Shown here: positions 25,926 to 35,269 of the stretch, in pieces | How the letters are laid out: every line of letters begins with the position of its first letter | Position numbering within the stretch: the stretch's first letter is position 1 | Assembly (NCBI RefSeq): GCF_003966895.1 | Contig: NZ_AP018449.1 | Span: forward strand, 3,427,501 to 3,491,500 | DNA from: Methylomusa anaerophila | GTDB lineage: Bacteria > Bacillota > Negativicutes > Sporomusales > Sporomusaceae | Direction: 5' to 3' | Length of the DNA: 64,000 bases | Program-made: the position numbers and the translations under genes | The notes under the pieces: model-generated | What the model was told of the DNA's origin: nothing | Databases searched by the model: none | Seen by the model: the letters and a program-made list of their open reading frames with translations, nothing else

Positions 25926-27527
25926 GTGAATATTCCCCGTATTACGCTGCCGGGTGCGACATATCGGTGGTGGGCACTGGTAGTGACGATTATCGGCAAT
26001 TTCATGAGCCTGCTGGACACCAGTATCGTCAATATCGCCATTCCCAAGATGATAGCGGTCTTTTCGGTGGAAGCGAAAGACGCCCAATGGATTTTGACCG
26101 CTTATATGCTGACTATGGGAGTGATGCAGCCGGTCAGCGGCTATTTCTGCGACAGATTCGGCACGCGGCGGATGTACCTGTTCAGCCTGACCGTGTTTAC
26201 CGCCGGCTCGGCATTGTGCGGTATGGCCTGGAGTAACGACAGCCTGGTCTTTTTTCGCATCCTCCAAGCGATCGGCGGCGGGCTTATTTATCCTGTGACC
26301 ATGACGATCGTTTATCATAACTTTCCGCGCGAAGAGCGCTATCAGGCCATGAGTATTTGGGGACTATCAGCGATGGTTGCACCGGCAATCGGTCCGACTT
26401 TGAGCGGCTATCTCGTAGAGTACTGGGACTGGCGGCTGATTTTCACCATCAATGTTCCGGTGGGTTCTATTGGTTATCTATTGGCCGCGTTGATACTGCG
26501 GGAAAGCGTACTTACTCGCAAGGGCAAGTTTGACGCCGCCGGTTTTATCACGTCGTCCCTGGGGTTGTTTTGCCTGCTGCTGGCGCTCAATAAGGGGGCG
26601 GAAGAAGGCTGGACGTCAGCCTATATTCTTGCTCTGCTCTATATTTCCGTTGCCAGTCTGGCGTTATTTGTCGCCATTGAGCTTACGTCTGAAAATCCGC
26701 TGCTTGATTTGACGGTGTTTAAGAGCTGGAATTTTACCTGCAGTTCCTTCGTTTTGTTCAGCGGGACTGCCTGTATGTACGGCGGTCTTTTTATGGTGCC
26801 GCTATTTATGGAGAATATCCGTGATTACACGGCGATGCAGACCGGCGTTCTGCTGCTGCCGGCGGCATTGATCTCCGGACTGATGATGCCGGTAGCGGTC
26901 AGAATCGCCAGAAAAGTGGGGCCAAAACCAGTGGTAATCGCCGGCGTAATTATCCTGGGAACTGCTTCCGTGCCTTTTGCGAATCTTGACCTGGATACCG
27001 GCTACTATACCATACTATTTGTCATAGTTTTAAGAGGGGTGGGGCTGGGATTATTTCTGATGACAGCCACCACATTGGGGATGAATATCCTCCCCTTGGC
27101 TAAAATGAGCCGGGCGACGGCGATGAAAAGTGTGATCCGCCAAATTGCCGGATCATTCGGTATCGCCTTATTATCGACGGTGATCCAGCACCGTCAGGCC
27201 TATCACTTGGCCCACAGCGCGGAATATATGAATGTCGCCTCATTTCCCATGAAACAAACTCTGGTAAGCTACGAAAACCTTTTTTGGCAGGCCGGGGGGA
27301 CACCGGGAACTGTTCAACACATGCTGACCTACGGGGACAGCCTATATGCTCAGGCCGGTTTTGCGCCAGGTATCATCCAGACCAAGGCTTTGGCGCTGCT
27401 TAGTTCCGTTGTACAAAAGCAGGCATTAATCTTCGCCTTTGATGACGCATTTGTTGTTTTGGCGCTGATCTGTTTTTGCGGAATGATTCCCGCTTTGTTA
27501 TTAAGAAACCGGGTTTCCTCTAAATGA
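25926..27527 (+). CDS. EmrB-type DHA2 drug efflux transporter
   Basis: 533 residues from GTG 25926. About 14 hydrophobic segments, as in the DHA2 branch of MFS. Diagnostic motifs: FMSLLDTSIVNIAIP in helix 1 (motif D1), GYFCDRFGTRRMY between helices 2 and 3 (motif A), and GWRLIF-like WDWRLIFTINVPVG after helix 6. Exports hydrophobic drugs by proton antiport together with the EmrA-like protein upstream. Likely regulated by the MarR protein at 22.8 kb. Confidence 0.92.
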   Translation: MNIPRITLPGATYRWWALVVTIIGNFMSLLDTSIVNIAIPKMIAVFSVEAKDAQWILTAYMLTMGVMQPVSGYFCDRFGTRRMYLFSLTVFTAGSALCGMAWSNDSLVFFRILQAIGGGLIYPVTMTIVYHNFPREERYQAMSIWGLSAMVAPAIGPTLSGYLVEYWDWRLIFTINVPVGSIGYLLAALILRESVLTRKGKFDAAGFITSSLGLFCLLLALNKGAEEGWTSAYILALLYISVASLALFVAIELTSENPLLDLTVFKSWNFTCSSFVLFSGTACMYGGLFMVPLFMENIRDYTAMQTGVLLLPAALISGLMMPVAVRIARKVGPKPVVIAGVIILGTASVPFANLDLDTGYYTILFVIVLRGVGLGLFLMTATTLGMNILPLAKMSRATAMKSVIRQIAGSFGIALLSTVIQHRQAYHLAHSAEYMNVASFPMKQTLVSYENLFWQAGGTPGTVQHMLTYGDSLYAQAGFAPGIIQTKALALLSSVVQKQALIFAFDDAFVVLALICFCGMIPALLLRNRVSSK

Positions 27528-27557
27528 ACCGTCAGCAGTAAAGAAAGCCATATTCCT

Positions 27558-28334
27558 TTACACCACATGTGGTTGACCGGTGGAAGCACTGGTGCCGCCG
27601 TCAACGGGGAGCACAACGCCGGTGATGTAGGCGGCATCGGGCGAAGCCAAAAACAACACGGCCGGAGCGATATCCTCCGGATACCCTGGTCGTCCCAAGG
27701 GAATACGGTTAATAAACGGGGTGAGTTGTTCAGGCGAGCTTGCCAGGTTCACAGTCATATCGGTTATGGTAAAAGCTGGTGCAATGGCGTTCACGCGGAC
27801 GCCTTTTGCGCCCCAATCCAGCGCGAGAGAGCGAACAAAGCCGCTGACGGCGTGTTTGGTGGCATTGTAAGCGGCCTGTCCCCAGTCTCCGTTTAACCCG
27901 GATACCGACGAGGTTGCAATCAGTGTGCCGCCAACCTCCTGCAAGGCCGGAAAAGCAGCTTGGGCAAGATAGAAAAATGCATCCACGTTTATTGAACGAA
28001 GTTGCTCCCAATTTTTTTTGTTCAGATCTATAATGTCTCCGCCCGCATAAACGCCGGCGTTGCTGACCGCTACGTCCAGACGGCCAAAACGCTCTAGTAT
28101 CGTCGCCACAATCTGTGCGGCGGCTTGTGGCTCGGAGATATCTTTTGCAATCGCCAGGGTACGCTCTTGCGGGTAGGCAGCCAGTGTTTCTTCTAATGCT
28201 TCCAGGCGGCGTCCGACAACAGCGACGGCAGCATTGTTGTCTAGAAATGCCTGCGCAATGGCCCGTCCCATGCCACTGCCGCCTCCGGTTACCAAAACGA
28301 CCTTTTGGTCGAAGGGATAAGAATTCTTTGTCAT
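27558..28334 (-). CDS. Classical short-chain dehydrogenase/reductase
   Basis: 258 residues. Glycine motif TGGGSGMG (residues 17-24), GRRLEALEE after strand 2, SNAGVYAGG, catalytic Ser in ATSSVSGLNGDWG, catalytic YNATK, and the C-terminal GVVLPVDGG. Complete and canonical. Start at 28334 so that it overlaps the upstream SDR stop by 4 nt (ATGA). Last gene of a five-gene minus-strand operon (flavin reductase, MFS, YgiN-like, SDR, SDR) divergent from a LysR regulator. Substrate unknown. Confidence 0.9.
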   Translation of the reverse strand: MTKNSYPFDQKVVLVTGGGSGMGRAIAQAFLDNNAAVAVVGRRLEALEETLAAYPQERTLAIAKDISEPQAAAQIVATILERFGRLDVAVSNAGVYAGGDIIDLNKKNWEQLRSINVDAFFYLAQAAFPALQEVGGTLIATSSVSGLNGDWGQAAYNATKHAVSGFVRSLALDWGAKGVRVNAIAPAFTITDMTVNLASSPEQLTPFINRIPLGRPGYPEDIAPAVLFLASPDAAYITGVVLPVDGGTSASTGQPHVV

Positions 28335-29050
28335 ACGTGCCTGGCGCCTCCCTCTATATGGATGGTTTCGCCGGAAACATTTCCGGCACTGAGCAACCAT
28401 ATGGCAGCATCCGCAATATCATCGGCTGTACCGACCCGTCCGACTAAACTGGATGCCGCAGCGCCGGCGAACAGGCCTTTTTTATCTTGCTCTCCAAGCG
28501 GGTCCCAAGTACCAGAATCCGTAATGCCCGGGGAAATTGCATTCACGCGAATGGGCGCCAGTTCTTTTGCCAGCTGTGAAGCCAGGAAAGCAACCGCTCC
28601 ATTGGTTACTCCCATCACCGTATATCCGGGGGCTGGTTTCCACGCGGCCACACCGGAGAATAGAAGGATAGAGCCTGTTGGAGACAGAATGGGGGCAAAG
28701 TGCTTTGCCAATAGCAGGGGGCCAATCACTTTTGCTTCAAACGCGGCGACGATTTTATCATGTTCCAGATCTTTGACAAGCACGTTGTGGTGGGCGGACG
28801 CGGTGATTACCACATGATCGACGTGCCCCAGCTTGGCTGCTGCGGCAGCAATTGTGCTTTCATCCGTAATATCGATATGGATCGCACTCGCCCCTGGCAA
28901 CTGGGCGGCTGCCTGGGAAGCCTGTTCAAGGTTGCGCGCGCCAATCACTACCTCGGCTCCAGCTTCGCCCGCCCGCCGTGCAACGGCCAGACCCAAATAT
29001 TTCGACCCGCCGATAACCAATACCCTTTGCTTACTAAGTTGTTCTTTCAT
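28331..29050 (-). CDS. Atypical short-chain dehydrogenase (YxxxG instead of YxxxK)
   Basis: 239 residues. The Rossmann part is good: VIGGSKYLGLAVARRAGEAG, then GARNLEQASQ. Serine is present in LLFSGVAAWKPAPG, but the catalytic motif reads YTVMG, so the usual lysine is replaced by glycine. NAISPG and the C-terminal VSGETIHIEGG are normal. It may bind NAD(P) without classical catalysis, or use another proton relay. Overlaps the canonical SDR downstream by 4 nt, so the two could form a heteromer, which is inference. Confidence 0.85.
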   Translation of the reverse strand: MKEQLSKQRVLVIGGSKYLGLAVARRAGEAGAEVVIGARNLEQASQAAAQLPGASAIHIDITDESTIAAAAAKLGHVDHVVITASAHHNVLVKDLEHDKIVAAFEAKVIGPLLLAKHFAPILSPTGSILLFSGVAAWKPAPGYTVMGVTNGAVAFLASQLAKELAPIRVNAISPGITDSGTWDPLGEQDKKGLFAGAAASSLVGRVGTADDIADAAIWLLSAGNVSGETIHIEGGARHV

Positions 29051-29250
29051 GTTGATCTCCTTTCATTCTTCGAATTGTGTTTTTTGCTCTCTACGAAAAG
29101 GAGCGAGACTTCCATCATGGAAGTCCCGGTTCAGTACCCCAAGCATTCACCAACCAAGATCACCGTTATACATCCCGCGATCTTACACATCCGCTCTTTC
29201 GCGGCAGGCGGCTAGTTATTCTCGGTATGCCTGAACAGCACACCCGTTTT

Positions 29251-29541
29251 TCATTCTACTTTCTGGTACAGGTTGATTTCCCCCGGCTTTTCAAGAAACT
29301 CGTCAAGTTGCGGAAAGAGCTCTCTGAAATGTCTGGACGCCATGTGTTTGTCGAGGGCCTCCTGGTTTTCCCATTCCTCTATGAAGGACAGTACCCCGGA
29401 ATTTTGCGAATCCTGAAACAGATCGTAACTGATGCATCCCACATCGGATTGGTGGGTCTTCTCTACAAGCTTCTTGGCGATAGCGATGAAACTGTCGATT
29501 TTGCCCTGTTTCACTGTCTGCTTTGCCACAATTGTAATCAT
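29251..29541 (-). CDS. YgiN-like antibiotic biosynthesis monooxygenase (ABM) domain protein
   Basis: 96 residues, a single ABM ferredoxin-like domain: MITIVAKQTVKQGKIDSFI, CISYDLFQDSQNSGVLSFIEEW, HMASRHFRELFPQL. Close in layout to YgiN, a quinol monooxygenase of E. coli that works with MdaB. Cofactor-free. Its place in an operon with a flavin reductase, SDRs and an efflux pump supports quinone or electrophile handling. The 200 nt to the next gene hold nothing recognised. Confidence 0.85.
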   Translation of the reverse strand: MITIVAKQTVKQGKIDSFIAIAKKLVEKTHQSDVGCISYDLFQDSQNSGVLSFIEEWENQEALDKHMASRHFRELFPQLDEFLEKPGEINLYQKVE

Positions 29542-29584
29542 AGTAACACTTCCTCTTTTTTATATTTGCTAATTGGTGCGCCAA

Positions 29585-30850
29585 TCATTTTGCTAAGGCC
29601 GCTCGGCGGCGGCCTGTCATGAAGCGGTTGAGGGTGAGCACCAGCAACAACGCCGTGAAAGAGAGCCCCCCACCGCCGAAGCCCACAAAGCCGAGACCGG
29701 CATGGTCGACAATCAGCCCGCCGACTAGCGAGCCCAGCGAAATGCCGAAATTAAAAAAGATCGAATTCAGCGACGACGCGAGGACAACGGATTGGGGATA
29801 ATCCTGCTCCGCCACAGCGAGAAAATGCATCTGGATGGGCGAATTGAGCAGATACATCGTTATCCCAAGAATGAGAATGACGGCCGTACCGGCTGCACGG
29901 AAATTTAGAAACAGCGGCAGCGTGAACATCAGCGCGGTTTGCAGCAGATATACGGCAGGCATCTTATGCAGTCCGCTTTTGCGCGCCAGCACACCGGAAA
30001 GCTGGTTGCTGAGAATGGTAGTCGTGCCGTAAAGGAAGAGAAGAGTTGTCACCCAGTGAATAGGATAGGCGAGGATTGTGGACAGGATGGGCTGCAGGTA
30101 AGTGTAGACTACATAAATGCCGCCGGAGCCGAAGAGCGGCAGCAGCACGCCAAGCTGTATCCGCCTGTCCTTAAACAGACCGAGTTGTTCGGCGATCCCG
30201 CAGCTAATCGCTGCCGACCGACGGGGCAGCACTGCCGCGAGCAGAAAAAGCACTATGGCGCTGGCCACGGTGATGACCAGAAAGGAGGCGCGCCACCCTG
30301 CGGCGGCGCTGATCCATGCTCCGATGGGCACGCCGAACACTGCGGCGATGCTAAATCCCGAAAACACCCACGAGATGATGAACGCTTTTTTCTCCCGCGG
30401 CGCGATGCGATTGGCAAATGTCAGCGCAAAAGCAATTATGGGACCGGAAACAGCGCCGGTGAGGACCCGGGAAACGCAGAGCAGCAGGTAAGACTCGGAC
30501 AGAAAACTGAGAAGGTTCCCCACGATGAACACGACCGTGAGAAGCAAGAGCGAACGGTAATGGCTGCAAGGTCCGAGCAGCAGCGTGATGATCGGTGTCG
30601 CCACGGCATACACCAGTGCAAAAGCGGTAACAAGGATTCCCACCTGGGAGACGGGTACCTGCAGAGACCCGGCAATATCCGATAAAATGCCCACCACGAC
30701 AAATTCGCTGCACCCGAGCGTGAAGCTCAGCAGCACCAGCGCCACAGTCTGTAGTTTATAAGGATTCATGGGCTTGGGGATCCAAAGAGCGCTTCTCCTC
30801 GAAAAACTATCACTATCATTTTCATTATCAGTATCATTGATTGGTTGCAT
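29585..30850 (-). CDS. DHA1-type MFS efflux transporter
   Basis: 421 residues with 12 hydrophobic segments. The first helix carries LSFTLGCSEFVVVGILSDIAGSL, a signature of the AraJ/DHA1 sugar- or drug-efflux branch, and GWRASFLVI follows helix 6. Probably exports small hydrophobic compounds by proton antiport. The N-terminal 30 residues are hydrophilic, so a start at the internal M near KPMNPYKLQ is possible. Between the YgiN-like and flavin reductase genes in the LysR-linked operon. Confidence 0.88.
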   Translation of the reverse strand: MQPINDTDNENDSDSFSRRSALWIPKPMNPYKLQTVALVLLSFTLGCSEFVVVGILSDIAGSLQVPVSQVGILVTAFALVYAVATPIITLLLGPCSHYRSLLLLTVVFIVGNLLSFLSESYLLLCVSRVLTGAVSGPIIAFALTFANRIAPREKKAFIISWVFSGFSIAAVFGVPIGAWISAAAGWRASFLVITVASAIVLFLLAAVLPRRSAAISCGIAEQLGLFKDRRIQLGVLLPLFGSGGIYVVYTYLQPILSTILAYPIHWVTTLLFLYGTTTILSNQLSGVLARKSGLHKMPAVYLLQTALMFTLPLFLNFRAAGTAVILILGITMYLLNSPIQMHFLAVAEQDYPQSVVLASSLNSIFFNFGISLGSLVGGLIVDHAGLGFVGFGGGGLSFTALLLVLTLNRFMTGRRRAALAK

Positions 30851-30905
30851 AAATTCGTCAACTCTCGTCTGCTGTATAATCTAGGGCACCACGCTTTATG
30901 GAAGG

Positions 30906-31442
30906 CTATTCGATGATATACGCACTGACAATTTCTCCATAATAAGCCGTATGGAAATCCCTGTTTGCATCGTAGAAAAAGCTATCCACATCCTGCGGGT
31001 AGAAGGCCTTCTTGTTTTCTTCCGTAATGGCATGCTCATCTTGTTTCTGTTTATAGACAACCCTGCACTCGATCGTTAAAGGAAGTTCCTTAATTGCAGG
31101 GACAGAAACAATCTTCGGTGTTTCAAGTGTTAAATTGAGTTCTTTGATTTTGTCAAGGTCTCGACCGGATTTAGTCCCGCAAAACCCCAATATTTTTTTG
31201 TCAAAAGCTCCATGGGGTATATTTATTGTAAATTCGGGATTTTTCTCAACCTGAGATCTTGTAAAACGATTTTCTCTGATGAAAACTGTAAATATCGGTT
31301 TCTCCCATTCTATTCCCAGAGTGCCCCAGGAAATGGTCATGGAATTTACTTTGTCGCCTGCTTTTGTAGTCAGCAAAACGCCAGTTTTGACTGCATTCAT
31401 AATATCACTAGCGTAATCCAATACTTCGATTTCTTTCTTCAT
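30906..31442 (-). CDS. Flavin reductase-like FMN-binding split-barrel protein
   Basis: 178 residues. VLLTTKAGDKVNSMTISWGTLG and PIFTVFIRENRFTRSQVEKNPEFTIN are the conserved FMN-binding strands of the flavin reductase/split-barrel family, followed by GFCGTKSGRDLDKI. Such proteins reduce flavins or act as FMN-dependent reductases. First gene of the minus-strand operon, 217 nt from the divergent LysR gene; AAAGGGGGATC upstream is its ribosome site. Confidence 0.88.
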   Translation of the reverse strand: MKKEIEVLDYASDIMNAVKTGVLLTTKAGDKVNSMTISWGTLGIEWEKPIFTVFIRENRFTRSQVEKNPEFTINIPHGAFDKKILGFCGTKSGRDLDKIKELNLTLETPKIVSVPAIKELPLTIECRVVYKQKQDEHAITEENKKAFYPQDVDSFFYDANRDFHTAYYGEIVSAYIIE

Positions 31443-31588
31443 ACTGTGATCCCCCTTTAAATCTTGTTTAGCTTATGATGCTGTGATGTGTACTAGATAG
31501 ACAGTACCAGTGAACAGCGTGGACTGCCGTAGCTATAGATAAAAGAAACGGATTGTGATATATTTTTATTTATAGGATAGACCATATT

Positions 31589-31630
31589 GCCGGGTGTACC
31601 TAATCGTTGTTGCACATACCGGGTATAACC
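31589..31630. promoter_or_regulatory. Candidate LysR operator repeats
   Basis: GCCGGGTGTACC (31589-31600) and ACCGGGTATAACC (31618-31630) are near-direct repeats about 29 nt apart, between the LysR gene and the divergent reductase operon. Spacing and position fit two LysR-type binding sites on one face of the DNA. No T-N11-A core was verified in detail. Confidence 0.35.
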
Positions 31631-31658
31631 AAAACGCATAGCCTATGGAAGGAATACT

Positions 31659-32531
31659 ATGATCAGCCTTGAACAGATACGATATTTTTTGGAAATTGTC
31701 CGTTGCGGCAGCCTGAATAAAGCGTCAGAACACCTTTACGTCTCGCAGCCGTCGCTTTCAAAACAGCTCCGGCAGCTTGAAAAAGAACTTGGTTGCGAAC
31801 TGGTTAACCGAAATTACGACGGCGTGGAGCCCAATCCCCAGGGGAAGCTTCTCTATGAGCGGATGAGCAGCGTGCTGGATGAGTTTGACCGGGCCATTGA
31901 CCAGGTCCGGCATTTTACAGAAGTGCGCCAACTGCGCATCGGCGGCCTGGGGAACCTTGTGACCTATTTTCTCCCCCGGTATATGGAAAAGCTGAAAGCA
32001 GAGGGACGAAATCAGGTAATCGTCGATATCTGCTTTTCCAACCAAGACCTTGTGGATGGTGTCGAAAACGGTAAGTTCGACATGGCACTGCTTTCCAATG
32101 CGGAGCCGCAGAAAGATATTGCCGTGATTCCGCTTATGACGGAGCCGCTCTATGTGGTCTTTCCGGTGACCCATTCTTTGTATCACCGGGAGGACGTCAG
32201 TTTCATGGATATCGTCCGGCATGAAAAGCTCGTGCTTTATAAGGACCCATGCACGATCCGCGCCTCTATACGCAAGGCGTGTAACCGAATGAAGGTCACG
32301 CCTAATATCGTAATGGAGCTTGATTTGACGGAGTCGCTCCTCAGCTATGTGAGTTGTGGAAATGGCGTCACACTTTTGCCTTCGATTGTAGCGAAGGCGC
32401 TTCAGACCCCGGCTGTCGCCGTGCGGGAAATCAGCCAAATTCCCATTTACCGGGAGATTGCCGTCGCCATGAAAAAAGAAAATGTGCCCGCTTATCTGCC
32501 TATGTTTTCCGAGGATGTTGCGACACCTTGA
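31659..32531 (+). CDS. LysR-family transcriptional regulator
   Basis: 290 residues. N-terminal winged helix ISLEQIRYFLEIVRCGSLNKASEHLYVSQPSLSKQLRQLE (residues 2-40, quoted in part: SLNKASEHLYVSQPSLSKQL is the HTH). The remainder is a periplasmic-binding-fold effector domain. Divergent from the flavin reductase-MFS-YgiN-SDR-SDR operon, which it most likely activates in response to a substrate of those enzymes. A terminator follows at 32594. Confidence 0.9.
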   Translation: MISLEQIRYFLEIVRCGSLNKASEHLYVSQPSLSKQLRQLEKELGCELVNRNYDGVEPNPQGKLLYERMSSVLDEFDRAIDQVRHFTEVRQLRIGGLGNLVTYFLPRYMEKLKAEGRNQVIVDICFSNQDLVDGVENGKFDMALLSNAEPQKDIAVIPLMTEPLYVVFPVTHSLYHREDVSFMDIVRHEKLVLYKDPCTIRASIRKACNRMKVTPNIVMELDLTESLLSYVSCGNGVTLLPSIVAKALQTPAVAVREISQIPIYREIAVAMKKENVPAYLPMFSEDVATP

Positions 32532-32593
32532 GCTTTCGATATACGCAATAACAAGAATCCTTACGATCATCTCTCCAGCGACGGCAAAAGGGT

Positions 32594-32626
32594 GCACCTC
32601 ACTTTGTGGGGTGCGTTTACTTTTAT
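32594..32626 (+). terminator. Terminator after the LysR gene
   Basis: Stem GCACCTCA / TGGGGTGC (one G-T pair) with loop CTTTG, followed by a T-rich tract. Confidence 0.65.
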
Positions 32627-32709
32627 GCCTGCGATTTTGTCTGCGTCTTTCATAACACAGAATGAGGCAGGTTATCTGTATTTTATATTGGAACTATTTG
32701 GAGATAAAA

Positions 32710-33627
32710 TTACTTACTGGTAGAATCCAAGATATCGAAAAATATATCGCCAATCTCTAATCTTTTTTTTACAAATTTAATAAATTCTCGAGTTGCAAAC
32801 CCTAAATACTTATCCGATCTGTAGAAAATACCAATATTGCGCGTAATAGGCCAATCCTTTACTTTAATCAAATGTAATGTTGGGTCATTGATGGATTGGA
32901 TTAATGGAAGCGGTTGAATGGTTGCTCCAATGTTTGCTTTCACAAACCCAAATATAGATGAGCCTGCTGTCGTTTCAATTATCGTATTTAAATGAAAGCC
33001 GTTGTGTCTACAACATTCTTCAACGAGTTCCCTGCTTACAAACCCTCTTGGATACATAACCATATTAATTTTCTCTATATCCATAATAGAAATAGACCGG
33101 GTATTTGCTAATTCGTGGTTTTTTGAAACAACCAGTACATATTCCTCCGAATATAAAGGAATACATACTAGTTGTTTCTCTAATTTTGGCAGAAGGGAGA
33201 TGCCAACATCCGCCTCATTATTAAGAATTTGTTTGTCAATCGTAACGGATGAAAGTATTTTTAAGTGGATTTGCGGAAAACAATTATGAAAATCGATAAA
33301 TAAGGAATTTAGCCGGTAATCCAATTCTGCGTGTAAAACACCCACGGCTAAACTTCCTCCCTGGAATTCGCGCAGTTCACTGATTTTGTTTTGTGCATTT
33401 TGTAAAGTCCAAAAGACTTTTTGGCTATTCTCTAACAGAATAGTCCCGGTTTCAGTTAATTTGATTTTTTTACCAATACGGTCAAATAAGGGTAAGCCTA
33501 TTTCTTCTTCTAATGCTCCAATTTGTAAACTTAAGGTAGACTGAGCGATGCCAAGTTTTTCAGCCGCTCGGGTAAAATGCAGTTCTTCACAAACTGCAAT
33601 AAAATATTTTAACTGTTTGAGTTCCAT
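32710..33627 (-). CDS. LysR-family transcriptional regulator (second)
   Basis: 305 residues from ATG 33627, 9 nt after GGAG; a TTG/ATG seven codons upstream is less likely. HTH: LHFTRAAEKLGIAQSTLSLQ. The effector domain contains VGVLHAELDYRLNSLF and VGISLLPKLEKQLVC. Divergent from a DHA2 efflux gene starting at 33755, so it probably controls that pump. Not a close relative of the LysR at 31.7 kb. Confidence 0.9.
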   Translation of the reverse strand: MELKQLKYFIAVCEELHFTRAAEKLGIAQSTLSLQIGALEEEIGLPLFDRIGKKIKLTETGTILLENSQKVFWTLQNAQNKISELREFQGGSLAVGVLHAELDYRLNSLFIDFHNCFPQIHLKILSSVTIDKQILNNEADVGISLLPKLEKQLVCIPLYSEEYVLVVSKNHELANTRSISIMDIEKINMVMYPRGFVSRELVEECCRHNGFHLNTIIETTAGSSIFGFVKANIGATIQPLPLIQSINDPTLHLIKVKDWPITRNIGIFYRSDKYLGFATREFIKFVKKRLEIGDIFFDILDSTSK

Positions 33628-33754
33628 TGTTTGTTTCTCCATGATCATTGTGATTTCTGATGATAACCATATAATTCATTGTATTGAACGATTATTCCTT
33701 TTGTACTATGATAAATTTCATAATTTTAAACAGGTTACATGGAGAGGTATTACA

Positions 33755-35173
33755 ATGAATCAACAAGTAGAGCATTCTGGATATTTAGTTGCAGGACTGT
33801 CCATTGCAATTTTTATGTCATCTTTAGATACGAGCGTTGTAAATGTAGTATTGCCGACGCTTGTAACAACATTTAAGACCTCGTTTGCGGCGGTTCAGTG
33901 GGTGGTGTTAAGCTATTTACTCGTCGTTGCTTCCCTTATTGTGGGAGCAGGAAAGCTGGGGGATGTAATTGGCAAGAAAAAATTGTATATAGGAGGACTG
34001 GCCACCTTTACCGTGGCATCCGCATTGTGCGGAATGTCCGCTACTATTATTATGCTGATCATCAGCCGGGCATTGCAGGGGGTTGGTGCGGCCATTGTTA
34101 TGGCCCTTGGTTTTGCCATTGCCCAAGAGTGGATACATCAGAAAGACATTATCCGCTCTATGACCATTTTGACGGCGATGGTATCCCTGGGCTTCGCCGT
34201 AGGGCCTACCTTGGGGGGAATGCTCATTCATATGTTTGGCTGGCGCGCAATTTTTTATATTAATGTTCCTTTCGGCATTACAGCAATTTTTTTAGTCATG
34301 AAGGCGCTACCTTCATTTGCCGAAAAAAAAGAAAATACCTTTGACTGGAAAGGAACTTTAATACTTGCCGTTACTTTGACAACTTACATATGTGCCATGA
34401 CATTAATTGAGATGAAAGGGTTTGCATCAGGGCTTGTACTTAGTCTTTTAGCGGCAAGCATACTCGAACTGGCCATATTTATCTGGATGCAGTCAAGAGT
34501 GGCACATCCATTGGTCATGCTGAACATGTTTAGAGACCGTCTGTTGACAACCAGTTTGTTGTCCGGCGTATTTGTGTATTCTAATTTAATGTGCGCCCAG
34601 ATACTGTCATCGTTCTTTCTTGCAAGGGTTGACGGATTTTCGGAAACACAGATTGGTATTGCCTTGTCCGTGGGACCTTTAACGACAACACTGCTGGGAT
34701 TTGTGGCAGGAGTTTTGGCAAAACGCTTTCAGCCACGAAAAATTATGGTTGTGGGTATTGGCATTATGATATTTGGTAACCTGGCTATGACTACCATGGC
34801 AGCTTCTGACACTTACTGGGACTTTTGTTGGAGAATGGCTTTAATCAATGGGGGATTGGCACTTTTTCAAACTCCGAACAACCTAATGGTCATGGGGGCA
34901 GCTAAGTCCAATCAGCGGGGTGTTGTTTCTGGCTTGCTTGCGTTAGGGAGGAGTTTGGGGCAAATAACGGGTGCTTCAGTAATGAGTTCGGTATTTGCCC
35001 AACTAGTAATTAAAGCGTCAAAGCAGGGTAATCCCGTAGCAACGGCGGAACCCGTAGCGCTAATTACCGCTTATCACCAGACGTTTTATATTATCATGAC
35101 GTATATGATCCTTACGGCAATGATTGCTGCGCTAGGAGTAATACAGTCTGAAAAAAGAGAGAGCGCTGTTTAG
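33755..35173 (+). CDS. DHA2-type MFS drug transporter
   Basis: 472 residues from ATG 33755 with GGAGAGG upstream; a longer open frame covers the LysR gene and is rejected. About 14 membrane helices. Signatures: FMSSLDTSVVNVVLPTL, GKLGDVIGKKKLYIGGL (motif A), FGWRAIFYINVPFGI. Related to but clearly distinct from the EmrB-like protein at 26 kb, and without an adaptor gene. Likely drug or metabolite export, controlled by the divergent LysR. Confidence 0.92.
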   Translation: MNQQVEHSGYLVAGLSIAIFMSSLDTSVVNVVLPTLVTTFKTSFAAVQWVVLSYLLVVASLIVGAGKLGDVIGKKKLYIGGLATFTVASALCGMSATIIMLIISRALQGVGAAIVMALGFAIAQEWIHQKDIIRSMTILTAMVSLGFAVGPTLGGMLIHMFGWRAIFYINVPFGITAIFLVMKALPSFAEKKENTFDWKGTLILAVTLTTYICAMTLIEMKGFASGLVLSLLAASILELAIFIWMQSRVAHPLVMLNMFRDRLLTTSLLSGVFVYSNLMCAQILSSFFLARVDGFSETQIGIALSVGPLTTTLLGFVAGVLAKRFQPRKIMVVGIGIMIFGNLAMTTMAASDTYWDFCWRMALINGGLALFQTPNNLMVMGAAKSNQRGVVSGLLALGRSLGQITGASVMSSVFAQLVIKASKQGNPVATAEPVALITAYHQTFYIIMTYMILTAMIAALGVIQSEKRESAV

Positions 35174-35212
35174 ATACTATTTGATCAATAAAAGAGACAA
35201 GAGGCATGGTAC

Positions 35213-35249
35213 TGTATAAAAAAAGCACGCAGGATAAATCCTGTGTGCT
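35213..35249 (-). terminator. Terminator after the DUF362 gene
   Basis: AGCACGCAGGAT (35224-35235) pairs with ATCCTGTGTGCT (35238-35249); on the minus strand the hairpin is followed by seven T residues. It may also stop the convergent MFS transcript. Confidence 0.75.
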
Positions 35250-35269
35250 CTGTTACTCATACATTCAGT

